A DNA stretch of 53,988 nucleotides from an uncultured Caulobacteraceae bacterium (GTDB lineage Bacteria; Pseudomonadota; Alphaproteobacteria; Caulobacterales; TH1-2): NCBI GenBank assembly GCA_937967425.1, contig CALBST010000457.1, positions 1 to 53,988 on the forward strand, given 5' to 3'. Shown here piece by piece: positions 29,405 to 37,925 of this stretch; positions within the stretch are counted from its first letter, which is position 1; the number at the start of each line of letters is the position of its first letter. The translations under genes were made by a program, and so were the position numbers. The notes under the pieces were generated by a model. The model worked only from the letters and a program-made list of their open reading frames with translations, searched no databases and was not told the origin of the DNA.

Positions 29405-29994
29405 CCAACACGGCCTCAGCTCAGCGTTCGACTCTTTGGATCGTGCTCGCCCTCAATTTGGCGCTCGCCGCGGGCCTCGCGGTCGCGGGCGTCTCGGCGG
29501 ATTCGAGCGCCCTCACCGCCAACGCGCTCGACAATGCATCGGACGCGGTCGTCTATGGCATCAGCCTGTTCGCCATCGGCCGCGCGCCGATCTGGAAGCA
29601 GAGGGCAGCGCACTGGTTGGCGGCGCTGTTGCTGATCTTCGGTCTCGGGGTCGCCGCAGACGCGCTGCGGCGTTTCATCACCGGTTCGGAGCCGATCGGC
29701 CTCACCATGATGGCGATGGCCGCGATCGCAGCGGTGGTGAACCTGGTGTGCTTCTTCTTGTTGCGACGGCTCAAATCCGATGACGTCAACCTAGAAGCGG
29801 CGGAGACGTTCAGCTTGAACGACTTCGCGTCGAATGGCGGCGTGCTTGTCGCCGGCGCGCTGGTGCTGTGGCTGGATCAGCGCTGGCCCGATCTCCTTGT
29901 CGGCGCCCTCGTTGCGCTGATCGCCATCAAGGGCAGCATCGATATCTGGCGCAGCGCCCGGCGCGACCAAGCTGGTGAGCAGACTGAAAGATGA
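29401..29994 (+). CDS. Cation diffusion facilitator (CDF) family, membrane domain only
   Basis: A 197-aa protein with six predicted TM segments and no cytosolic C-terminal domain, shorter than the usual 300 aa. TM2 has TANALDNASDAVVYG, giving a DxxxD pair, and TM5 has NDFASNGGVL, giving DxxxN; these positions form the metal site in CDF proteins such as YiiP. It would export a divalent cation (Zn, Co, Cd) from the cytoplasm against protons. It is coupled by ATGA overlaps to the genes on both sides. A paralogous CDF occurs two genes downstream. Confidence 0.85.
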   Translation: MTNTASAQRSTLWIVLALNLALAAGLAVAGVSADSSALTANALDNASDAVVYGISLFAIGRAPIWKQRAAHWLAALLLIFGLGVAADALRRFITGSEPIGLTMMAMAAIAAVVNLVCFFLLRRLKSDDVNLEAAETFSLNDFASNGGVLVAGALVLWLDQRWPDLLVGALVALIAIKGSIDIWRSARRDQAGEQTER

Positions 29995-30668
29995 CCGGCG
30001 AGAGATCATTCACGCCCGCGCTGGGACACGCTGCGCTGACGCCGCTCTACGATAGCGCAATCGCCCTCATGACGCGCGAGCAGCGTTGGCGTGAGCGCTT
30101 GCTTCAGCAGATCTCGCCGCACGCGCGCGACGTCATCGTCGATGTTGGCTGCGGCACCGGCACGCTGGCGCTTATGATCAAGCGCGCTACGCCGGCTGCG
30201 ACCGTGATCGGATTGGACCCCGACCCGGAGGTTCTCTCTCGCGCGCGCCTGCGCGCGCAACGCGCGGGTTTGGCGATCGAGTTTGAGCAAGGCTTCGCAC
30301 GCGACGTCGCCCGCTTCGCCAATCGCGGCGTCACCAAAGTGGTGTCGAGCCTTGTGTTCCACCAAGTGCCGATGGATGAGAAACGCGCTGCGTTGGGGGC
30401 CATGCGCACTATGCTTCAAACCCACGGCGAAGCGCACATTGCCGATTACGGCTTGCAGCGAACCGCGCTCATGCGCGCCCTCTTCGCGCAAGTGCAGATG
30501 CTGGACGGCAAAGAGAACACGACGCCGAACGCGCAAGGTGTTTTGACCCAGCTCATGACTGAGGCAGGTTTTGCGAATGTTGTGGAGACAGCCGTGATTG
30601 CAACGCCGACCGGGTCGATCTCACTCTACCGCGCCGTGCGTCCCAACGATCAAGGAGCGCGGTCATGA
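29991..30668 (+). CDS. Class I SAM-dependent methyltransferase in metal operon
   Basis: A 225-aa soluble protein. Motif I VIVDVGCGTGTLAL lies near residue 48, and GLDPDPEVLSRAR follows as the acidic motif for the ribose. The rest fits a UbiE/Ubie-like small-molecule methyltransferase, ending with a C-terminal beta strand (ATPTGSISLYRA). It is flanked by two CDF genes, overlapping each by four bases, so its job is tied to the metal response. Possible substrates are a metal(loid), a lipid or a quinone; the sequence does not decide. Confidence 0.85.
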   Translation: MTGERSFTPALGHAALTPLYDSAIALMTREQRWRERLLQQISPHARDVIVDVGCGTGTLALMIKRATPAATVIGLDPDPEVLSRARLRAQRAGLAIEFEQGFARDVARFANRGVTKVVSSLVFHQVPMDEKRAALGAMRTMLQTHGEAHIADYGLQRTALMRALFAQVQMLDGKENTTPNAQGVLTQLMTEAGFANVVETAVIATPTGSISLYRAVRPNDQGARS

Positions 30669-31294
30669 GCGACAATTGCGGCGATTGCTGCGGAAAAGTC
30701 GGCCCCGCACCGGTGGACGCGCGCGCGCGTCGCATCCTCTGGGTCGTGCTCATCGCCAATGCGGCCATGTTCGGCGTCGAAACGATTGGCGGTCATGCTA
30801 TCGGATCGTTGGCGCTGCAAGCGGACGCACTCGATTTCGCGGCAGATGCCGCAACCTATGGCGTAACACTTTGGGCTATCGGGCGTTCGGCGCAGGTGCG
30901 AACGCGCGCGGCGCTTGTGAAGAGCGCAGCGATGCTGGCGATGGGCGCTTTCATTCTTACGATGGCGGTCGCGAAGCTCTTGTCGCCTGCCCCGCCAGAG
31001 GCCGCACCGATGGGGTTCATCGGCGCGCTCGCCTTGGCGGTGAATCTGGGCGCTGTTATAATGTTGCTTCCGATGCGCAACGGCGACGCCAATCTCCGTT
31101 CGGTTTGGCTCTGCTCGCGCAACGACGCCTTCGGCAACATTTTGGTCATATTCGCTGCCGCAGCTACAGCTGCGACACGATCGCCCTGGCCTGACTTTGC
31201 TGTGGGCGCCATCATGTGTTTACTGTTCGTCAGCGGTTCGTGGGCCGTATATAGCCAGGCGCGCCGCGAATCTGCTGCGGCGATAGTGGGATGA
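30665..31294 (+). CDS. CDF-like cation transporter with Cys-rich N-terminus
   Basis: A 209-aa membrane protein with about six TM segments. It resembles the 29401 protein: TM2 LQADALDFAADAATYG (DxxxD) and TM5 SRNDAFGNILV (DxxxN). Unlike its paralogue it starts with a cysteine cluster, SDNCGDCCGK, which could bind metal in the cytosol or at the membrane entry. It lacks the C-terminal domain. Two short CDFs in one operon may form a heterodimer, as CDF proteins work as dimers. It overlaps the neighbours on both sides by four bases. Confidence 0.83.
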   Translation: MSDNCGDCCGKVGPAPVDARARRILWVVLIANAAMFGVETIGGHAIGSLALQADALDFAADAATYGVTLWAIGRSAQVRTRAALVKSAAMLAMGAFILTMAVAKLLSPAPPEAAPMGFIGALALAVNLGAVIMLLPMRNGDANLRSVWLCSRNDAFGNILVIFAAAATAATRSPWPDFAVGAIMCLLFVSGSWAVYSQARRESAAAIVG

Positions 31295-31683
31295 GGCGGG
31301 TGCAAGCTTCGAGCGACATGAACTGGAGGCGCTGGGTGGCGATGCTTTGCATCGCCCTCCTTGGCTTCATCATGCTCGAAGAAGCGACACCGGCCCACGC
31401 CGCCGCCGACAACGCGCAGGCAGGCATAGTCTATCTGCTCGCTGACGCAGAGGACGCGTCGGTCGAAACCGCAGGCGGCAGCGAACAAACGCCAGCGAAC
31501 CCGGCGCAGCCCCAACACCATTGCTGTGCGGCCCATTGCAACGGCATGACGCCCGCTCTCTCCGGCGGCGTGGTGACGGAGCAAGTCATGTTGCGCGTCG
31601 TCGCGCCACGCAACACACACGGCGCGCCCGTCAATGCGCCTAACGGCCTAGAGCGACCCCCAAAAGCCACCGCGATCGTCTAA
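31291..31683 (+). CDS. Small exported Cys/His-rich protein before czcCBA
   Basis: A 130-aa protein. The signal peptide (RRWVAMLCIALLGFIMLEE, cleavage near PAHAAA) may be used from the internal ATG at residue 10. The mature part has one compact ligand cluster, HHCCAAHCNGM near residue 77, in a Pro/Ala-rich low-complexity chain. It is the last gene of the MerR-controlled operon (ATGA overlap with the CDF) and directly precedes a hairpin and the czc operon. It parallels the Cys-rich gene before cusCBA. Probable periplasmic metal binder; no family recognised. Confidence 0.65.
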   Translation: MRRVQASSDMNWRRWVAMLCIALLGFIMLEEATPAHAAADNAQAGIVYLLADAEDASVETAGGSEQTPANPAQPQHHCCAAHCNGMTPALSGGVVTEQVMLRVVAPRNTHGAPVNAPNGLERPPKATAIV

Positions 31684-31722
31684 ACGCGCCGCAGGCTGTC
31701 TGCGGCGCGTGAATATTCACGC
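31684..31722. terminator. Hairpin plus 16-bp palindrome between the MerR operon and czcC
   Basis: A perfect 11-bp stem (ACGCGCCGCAG 31684-31694, loop GCTGT, partner 31700-31710) directly follows the preceding stop. It overlaps a perfect palindrome GCGTGAATATTCACGC (31707-31722) that ends 14 bp before the czcC ATG. The hairpin could terminate the upstream operon or attenuate read-through. The palindrome is a possible operator for czc, or part of an alternative structure. Confidence 0.55.
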
Positions 31723-31736
31723 ATCGCGGACTTTTC

Positions 31737-33047
31737 ATGCTCGATTCACACCGTTCAAAGCGGCGCTCGGCGCGCATTCTGCGCCATGTCGCAACTGTCT
31801 CCATCAGCGCCATCGCCGCGCCCATGATCGCGCCGGCGGCGCTCGCACAGGAGAGTGCGCCGCTCACGATGGAGAGCGCGATCGAACGCGCGCTTCAGTC
31901 CGATCCCGGCGTGAGTGCTGCGGGCGCTGGCGTCGAAGCGGCGCAAGGCGGGGTGCGGCAAGCGCGCGTGCGCCCAAACCCGACTCTCGACGCAGAGGTT
32001 GAGAATTTCAATGGCCGCGGCGATCTCCGCGGCTTCAGCGGTGCTGAGACCACTTTCTCATTGTCGCAAGAGGTTGAACTTGGCGGCCGGCGCAGTGCGC
32101 GCGTCCGCCTTGCCGACCGCGAGCTTCACGGCGCCGAACTTGACCGGATCTTGCGCGGTCTCGACCTCGCGCGCGATGTTCAGACCGCCTACTATGACGC
32201 GCTGGCGGCGCAAGAACTCGTAACCATCGCCGAAGAACGTCTGGCCACGGCGCAGGCACTCAACGTCTCGGTCGCGCGCCGCGTCGCCGCCGCACGCGAT
32301 CCGCTTATGGCCGGCGCTCGCGCTGAAGCGGGTCTTTCTGAAGCACGCATCGCACTGACGCGCGCACAAGCGGAGGTCGCGACGGCGCGAGCACGTCTTG
32401 CGTCTTATTTCGGCGGCGACGACGGCTTCAACCTAATCGCGGCGGATTTCGCGCTGCCGCGCGCGCGCGATCACGAACACAATGCACTAGGTGATGCGAG
32501 CCCCGACATCGCCCGCCTCGCCGCCGAACGCGACCGTTCCGGAGCGGCACTCAGCGTTGAACGATCGTTATCCTGGCAGAATCCGACACTCAGCCTCGGC
32601 TATCGACGGTTTGAGGATCGCGACGGCGAAGGCGCGCTGGTCGCAGGCGTTTCGATCCCGCTGGGCGTCTTCGATCGCAATCAAGGCTCGGTCGCGCGCG
32701 CCCGCGCCGAGCAGCGCCGCGCCGAGCTTGAGCTGGAAGCGGGACGGCGCGCGCTGTCGCGCGAGTATGCAGCACTCGAACGCGCAATCGCCACTGACGC
32801 GGCAGCGGTTCAGTCCACAGAAGAGGATGTCATCCCACAGGCTGAACGTGCTCTCTCACTGGCTCAAGACGGCTACAATCGCGGCGCCTTTTCCTATCTC
32901 GACGTTCTCGACGCCCAGCGTGCGCTCTCAGACGCGCGCCAAGCCCGCGTCGAGGCCTTGCGATCTTTCCACAACAACGAGGCGGCGCTGGACCGCCTCA
33001 CGGCGCGCTTCGGGGAAGCGTTGCCCTTCGAGGAGCAACATCAATGA
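31737..33047 (+). CDS. czcC: TolC-family outer-membrane factor (CzcC-like)
   Basis: A 436-aa outer-membrane channel partner. A long signal region (ISAIAAPMIAPAALAQ) is followed by the family start LTMESAIERALQSDPGV. VRPNPTLDAEVENFNGRGD and TTFSLSQEVELGGRR are classic CzcC motifs, and a coiled-coil second half ends with NRGAFSYLDVLDAQRAL. It starts at ATG 31737 and overlaps czcB by four bases. Confidence 0.93.
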   Translation: MLDSHRSKRRSARILRHVATVSISAIAAPMIAPAALAQESAPLTMESAIERALQSDPGVSAAGAGVEAAQGGVRQARVRPNPTLDAEVENFNGRGDLRGFSGAETTFSLSQEVELGGRRSARVRLADRELHGAELDRILRGLDLARDVQTAYYDALAAQELVTIAEERLATAQALNVSVARRVAAARDPLMAGARAEAGLSEARIALTRAQAEVATARARLASYFGGDDGFNLIAADFALPRARDHEHNALGDASPDIARLAAERDRSGAALSVERSLSWQNPTLSLGYRRFEDRDGEGALVAGVSIPLGVFDRNQGSVARARAEQRRAELELEAGRRALSREYAALERAIATDAAAVQSTEEDVIPQAERALSLAQDGYNRGAFSYLDVLDAQRALSDARQARVEALRSFHNNEAALDRLTARFGEALPFEEQHQ

Positions 33048-34048
33048 ACACCTTCAGAATGAAGCATGCCGCCCTCGCGCCAATCGCATTGGTTTTTGCG
33101 CTCGGCCTTTCCGGCTGCGGCGCTGGAGAAGCTGAGTCCGAACAGCCAGCCGCCGAAGCAGGTCACGCTGAAGGCGAAGACGAGCACGCCGAAGGCGAAG
33201 CCGGTCACGCCGAAGAGGAAGCCGGCGGCGAGCGCGTCACAATCCCCGTCGAGTCCGCGCGAGAATCGGGGATCGTCGTTGCGACCGCCGGACCCGGAGC
33301 GATCGAGGAAACGCTCAATCTCACCGGGCGCATCATGCTGCAACCATCGGCGCGCGCCGAAGTTCACGCGCCCTACTCAGGCCCCGTGCGCGCGGTTCTG
33401 CGCAACGTCGGCGACAGCGTGCGCCGTAACGAGACACTGGCGCGCGTCGAAAGCGCTGAAAGCCTTCAAACCTACGCCATCGTCACCCCGATCGCAGGCG
33501 TCGTGCTCGATCGTCAGACTAATATCGGCGACGTGACCAGCGACCAGCCACTTTTCGTGGTCGGCGACCTTTCGCGCTTGCAGGCAGAACTCAATGTCGC
33601 CACGCGCGACATTGGCCGCATCAGTTCGGGGCAGCGCGTCTTTATCACCGGTCTCGATGGCACGACGCGGGTTGAAGCGCAGATCGCAAGCGTGCTGCCG
33701 ACCGCAGACGCACACAGCCAGACTTTGATCGCACGCGCACCCCTTTCGGTCTCACAGGGCTCGGCGCTCCGACCCGGCATGGCCGTGCGCGGCGCCGTGG
33801 TGACCGCGGCTCAACAAGCGGCCGTCGCTGTGCCGCGCGATGCGGTGCAGACGCTGGAAGGCAGAAGCGTCGTTTTCGTGCGGGTCTCCGACGACACCTA
33901 CGAGGCGCGCCCGGTGACACTCGGGCGAACCGGCGCGACGCAAGTGGAGATCCTGTCGGGGCTCGCGGCGGGCGAAGCCTACGTCTCGGAAAACGCATTC
34001 CTCGTGAAAGCCGAAATCGGCAAGGGCTCGGCCTCGCACGACCACTGA
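33044..34048 (+). CDS. czcB: CzcB-like membrane fusion lipoprotein with His-rich tails
   Basis: A 334-aa periplasmic adaptor. The lipobox LSGC puts the lipidated Cys at residue 25. A repetitive HAEGEDEHAEGEAGHAEEE stretch (about 41-59) and a C-terminal HDH supply histidine and carboxylate ligands for divalent metals. The core has the lipoyl/barrel organisation (VHAPYSGPVRAVLRNVGDSV, VITGL-type strand). The His/Glu chemistry, compared with the Met-rich cus system, supports Co/Zn/Cd rather than Cu/Ag. It lies between czcC and czcA. Confidence 0.93.
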   Translation: MNTFRMKHAALAPIALVFALGLSGCGAGEAESEQPAAEAGHAEGEDEHAEGEAGHAEEEAGGERVTIPVESARESGIVVATAGPGAIEETLNLTGRIMLQPSARAEVHAPYSGPVRAVLRNVGDSVRRNETLARVESAESLQTYAIVTPIAGVVLDRQTNIGDVTSDQPLFVVGDLSRLQAELNVATRDIGRISSGQRVFITGLDGTTRVEAQIASVLPTADAHSQTLIARAPLSVSQGSALRPGMAVRGAVVTAAQQAAVAVPRDAVQTLEGRSVVFVRVSDDTYEARPVTLGRTGATQVEILSGLAAGEAYVSENAFLVKAEIGKGSASHDH

Positions 34049-34083
34049 GCCCTCCTCATTTTTCCTGACCGGATTTCGCCTTC

Positions 34084-37000
34084 ATGATCAGTCGCCTCAT
34101 CGAACTCGCCGTCAAAGCCCGCTGGGCTGTCATGGCGATCGTCCTCATCGTCGCCGGCATCGGCGTCTACAACATCATGCGTCTGCCGATTGACGCGGTG
34201 CCAGACATCACCAATCGGCAAGTCCAGATCAACACGGTGGCGCCGTCCTTTGGTCCGCTGGATGTCGAACGCCTGGTCACCTACCCGGTCGAAACAGCGA
34301 TGTCGGGGATCGTTGGACTGCAAAGCACGCGATCGATCTCCCGCAACGGCTTTAGCCAAGTCACCGTCGTTTTCGCAGACAACGTCGATATCTATTTCGC
34401 GCGCCAACAAGTTGCCGAACGGCTGACCCAAGCACGCGAGAGCTTGCCAGACGGTGTCGAGCCGCAAATGGGGCCGATTTCAACCGGCCTCGGCGAAGTT
34501 TTGATGTGGACGGTCCACTACGCCGATCCCAACACCGAGGGCGCGCGCGTTGAAGCAGGACAGCCCGGCTGGCAGCCCGACGGCGCCTACCTCACCGTGG
34601 AAGGCGAGCGCCTCACCGATCCGGTGGCGCAGGCAGGCTATTTGCGCACGATCCAGGATTGGATGATCCGGCCGCAAATGCGTTCGGTGCCGAGCGTCGC
34701 AGGCATTGACTCCATCGGCGGCTACGAAAAGCAATACGTTGTCGAACCGGACGCAGGCGCGCTTTCGGCCTATGGCATTTCCTTTTCCGAACTCGCCGAC
34801 GCGCTCGAGCGCGCCAACCTTTCTGTTGGCGCGAATTTCATCCAGCAGGGTGGTGAATCGTTTCTGGTGCGCGCCGACGCGCGCATCCGCACGCTTGAAG
34901 AAATTTCCGAAGCCGTAGTCGCCACGCGCGACGGCGTCCCGATCACGGTGCGCGATGTCGCAAATGTAAGCGTGGGCGGCGATCTGCGCACGGGCGCGGC
35001 CACCTCAGGCGGACGTGAAGTGGTTGTGGGCACGGTGCTCATGATCACCGGCGGCAACAGCCGCACCGTCGCGGCCGCCGCCGCCGAACGGCTCGAACAA
35101 ATCAGGCAGACTTTGCCGCCTGGCATCGTCGCCGAAGTAGTCTACGACCGCTCGAAGCTTGTGAACGCCACCATCGCCACGGTGGAGCGCAACCTGGCCG
35201 AAGGCGCGCTTCTGGTTGCGGTGGTGCTCTTCCTGCTGCTGGGCAATGTCCGCGCCGCGATCATCGCGACGCTCATTATTCCGCTCTCGATGCTGATGAC
35301 CTCGATCGGCATGAATGTCTTCGGCGTCTCCGGCAATCTCATGAGCTTGGGCGCGCTCGACTTTGGTCTCATCGTCGACGGGTCGGTCATCATCATCGAG
35401 AACTGCCTCAGACGATTGTCCGAACGCCAACATCATGAAGGCAGGCTGCTGACGCTACCGGAGCGTCTCCACGAGACGCTGGAAGCCGGCCGCGAGATGA
35501 TCAAGCCGACCATTTTCGGTCAGATGATCATCTTCCTCGTGTTCGCGCCGCTGCTCACTTTCTCTGGCGTCGAAGGCAAAATGTTCTCGCCAATGGCGAT
35601 CACGCTGATGCTGGCGCTGGCCGCGGCGTTCGTGCTCTCTCTGACCTTCGTGCCCGCGATGGTGGCCCTGCTCATTCGCGGCAAGGTGGCCGAGAAGGAA
35701 GTCAAGGCGATCGAAATTGCGCGCAATCGCTATGAGCCGGGCCTCGACTACTCGCTGCGCAAACCCAAGACGGTCATCGCCGGCGGCGTCGCCGTCTTCG
35801 TCATTGCCGGGGCGCTCTTCTTCACACTCGGGCGCGAATTCATCCCGCAGCTCGATGAGCAGGACATCGCCATTCAGGCGGTGCGCATCCCATCGACATC
35901 GCTGCAGCAATCCGCGGCGATGCAGGCCCGCGTCGAGCAATTGATCTCCGAATTCCCCGAAGTGGCGTTTGTCTTTTCGAAGACGGGGACGGCCGAAGTC
36001 GCATCCGATCCGATGCCGGTGAACATCTCGGACTCGTTTGTGATCCTGAAGCCGCGCTCGGAATGGCCGAACCCGAATGAGCCGAAGCCCGAACTGATCG
36101 CACGCATGGAGGCGCGGCTCTCGCAGCTCATCGGCAATTCCTATGAATTCACTCAGCCGATCCAAATGCGGTTCAACGAACTGATCGCCGGCGTGCGCGG
36201 CGATGTCGCCATCAAGCTTTACGGCGAAGATCTCACCGAGATGAGCCAGGCTGCGGGGCGGATCGCTGCGGTGCTGCAATCGATCGATGGCGCGGCCGAC
36301 GTAAAGGTCGAACAGACAGGCGGTTTTCCGACCCTCGATGTTCGCTTCGACCGCGACGCCATCGCCCGCTATGGCCTCTCATTGCAGGACGTCACCGACA
36401 CAGTGGCGACGGCGATGGGCGGACGCGAAGCCGGTCTCGTGTTCGAAGGCGACCGGCGCTTTGACGTCGTCGTGCGTTTGCCCGAAGCGGTGCGCGACGA
36501 TCTCGACGCGGTCGGCGCACTCCCGGTGATGCTGCCCGAAACCGAAAACGGTCCGCGCGCATCCATTCCTTTGCGCGAGGTTGCGACCTTCACCTTCTCC
36601 GAAGGCCTCAATCAGGTCAGCCGTGAGAACGGCAGCCGCCGCGTCGTCGTGCAGGCCAATGTACGCGGACGCGACCTCGGCTCCTTTGTCACCGAAGCGC
36701 AGCGCCGGGTCAGCGAAGTGTCCTTGCCGACCGGAGCGTACCTCGTCTGGGGCGGTCAGTTCGAGAATCTGCAATCGGCGTCGCAGCGTATGTCGCTGAT
36801 CGTGCCGGCGTGCTTTGTTCTCATCTTCGGCATTCTCTACATGGCGCTCGGCACCTTCCGCGCCGCAGGCGCCGTGTTCACGGCCGTGCCGTTGGCGCTC
36901 GCGGGTGGTGTCTACACGCTCTTCCTCACGGGCATGCCGTTCTCGATCTCGGCGGCGGTCGGCTTCATCTGTCTGGCCGGTGTTGCGGTGTTGAACGGTC

Positions 37001-37335
37001 TGGTCGTCATGACCAGCATCAACAGCCGTCTCGATCTCGGCATGCCAGTCGACGAGGCGATCCGCGAAGGCATGATCGAGAAGTTCCGCGCCGTGTTGAT
37101 GACCGGCATCGTGCCTGCGATCGGCTTTGTGCCGATGGCGATTGCACATGGCACAGGCGCAGAAGTGCAGAAGCCGCTCGCCACCGTCGTCATCGGCGGT
37201 CTCATCACCGCGACTTTGCTGACACTCTTCGTGCTGCCGGCGATCTGCCGGTTGATGCTTAGAAGCGGCCACCGCGCACGTGAAGGCGAGATGCCCACCG
37301 TCTATGGCGGGCAAGCGCCCGCTCAAGCCGAATAG
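34084..37335 (+). CDS. czcA: CzcA-type RND heavy-metal efflux pump
   Basis: A 1083-aa proton-driven transporter. The TM4 motif SLGALDFGLIVDGSVIIIEN is the CzcA form DFG(x3)DG(x5)EN of divalent-metal pumps. The N-terminal VMAIVLIVAGIGVYNI...PIDAVPDITNRQVQ is family-typical, and twelve TM segments are visible. It starts at ATG 34084, 35 bp after czcB. The expected substrates are Co2+, Zn2+ or Cd2+ taken from the periplasm. The C-terminal tail ends QAPAQAE. Confidence 0.95.
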   Translation: MISRLIELAVKARWAVMAIVLIVAGIGVYNIMRLPIDAVPDITNRQVQINTVAPSFGPLDVERLVTYPVETAMSGIVGLQSTRSISRNGFSQVTVVFADNVDIYFARQQVAERLTQARESLPDGVEPQMGPISTGLGEVLMWTVHYADPNTEGARVEAGQPGWQPDGAYLTVEGERLTDPVAQAGYLRTIQDWMIRPQMRSVPSVAGIDSIGGYEKQYVVEPDAGALSAYGISFSELADALERANLSVGANFIQQGGESFLVRADARIRTLEEISEAVVATRDGVPITVRDVANVSVGGDLRTGAATSGGREVVVGTVLMITGGNSRTVAAAAAERLEQIRQTLPPGIVAEVVYDRSKLVNATIATVERNLAEGALLVAVVLFLLLGNVRAAIIATLIIPLSMLMTSIGMNVFGVSGNLMSLGALDFGLIVDGSVIIIENCLRRLSERQHHEGRLLTLPERLHETLEAGREMIKPTIFGQMIIFLVFAPLLTFSGVEGKMFSPMAITLMLALAAAFVLSLTFVPAMVALLIRGKVAEKEVKAIEIARNRYEPGLDYSLRKPKTVIAGGVAVFVIAGALFFTLGREFIPQLDEQDIAIQAVRIPSTSLQQSAAMQARVEQLISEFPEVAFVFSKTGTAEVASDPMPVNISDSFVILKPRSEWPNPNEPKPELIARMEARLSQLIGNSYEFTQPIQMRFNELIAGVRGDVAIKLYGEDLTEMSQAAGRIAAVLQSIDGAADVKVEQTGGFPTLDVRFDRDAIARYGLSLQDVTDTVATAMGGREAGLVFEGDRRFDVVVRLPEAVRDDLDAVGALPVMLPETENGPRASIPLREVATFTFSEGLNQVSRENGSRRVVVQANVRGRDLGSFVTEAQRRVSEVSLPTGAYLVWGGQFENLQSASQRMSLIVPACFVLIFGILYMALGTFRAAGAVFTAVPLALAGGVYTLFLTGMPFSISAAVGFICLAGVAVLNGLVVMTSINSRLDLGMPVDEAIREGMIEKFRAVLMTGIVPAIGFVPMAIAHGTGAEVQKPLATVVIGGLITATLLTLFVLPAICRLMLRSGHRAREGEMPTVYGGQAPAQAE

Positions 37336-37347
37336 GAGGAATTGGTC

Positions 37348-37887
37348 ATGTCCATCGACAGCTTGCGCGACGCTCTTCCGGACTATGCGTGGGATCAGCG
37401 GCGCAATCTCGACGCCGTCGTCGCCGAGACATTGCTGAACGACCAGCAAAAGTGGGGCTGCCTGCTCGCGTGCGCCTATGCAACCACCAACTCCACCTTG
37501 ATCCGGCACATGGAGAGCGCGACCGCGCAAGCGCTTTCAGAGAAGGCACGCCACGCTGCTAAGACCGCGGCGACCCTTATGGCCATGAATACGGTCTATT
37601 ACGGCGGCCTGAACCTACTCAGCAATCACGATTATCGCGGCGCGCCCGCCAATCTCAGCATGACGGCGCTGTCGCAGACAGATGTCGACAAAATCGACTT
37701 TGAGCTCTGGGCGTTCGCCATCTCGGCTATGAGCAATTGTGCGGCATGCCTCAACGTGCACGAGGCCGAGTTGCACAAGCGCGGTGTTACGCTCGAACGG
37801 GTGCAGGCGGCGCTGCGTATTGCAGCGACGATCAACGCCGTCAACACGGCGCTTCGCATCAAAGAAGCGACGGGCGGGAACCCCTAA
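37348..37887 (+). CDS. ahpD: AhpD-like alkylhydroperoxidase of the CMD family
   Basis: A 179-aa protein. The thiol active site NCAACLNVHEAEL puts Cys131 and Cys134, His138 and Glu119 in the same arrangement as mycobacterial AhpD (Glu118, Cys130, Cys133, His137). AhpD recycles peroxiredoxin AhpC with lipoate-linked reductant. ATG 37348 is fixed by AGGAGGA seven bases upstream; a TTG at 37342 is ignored. No ahpC is nearby, so it may use a chromosomal partner or counter peroxide made by metal stress. It sits 12 bp after czcA. Confidence 0.85.
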   Translation: MSIDSLRDALPDYAWDQRRNLDAVVAETLLNDQQKWGCLLACAYATTNSTLIRHMESATAQALSEKARHAAKTAATLMAMNTVYYGGLNLLSNHDYRGAPANLSMTALSQTDVDKIDFELWAFAISAMSNCAACLNVHEAELHKRGVTLERVQAALRIAATINAVNTALRIKEATGGNP

Positions 37888-37925
37888 ATGCTGCGTCCCG
37901 CCTACCCCCTTAAGGCGCTGGCACG

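Noticed and set aside
34770..37530. Long minus-strand frames opposite czcA
   Set aside because: High GC third-position bias produces long antisense frames; they show no domains.
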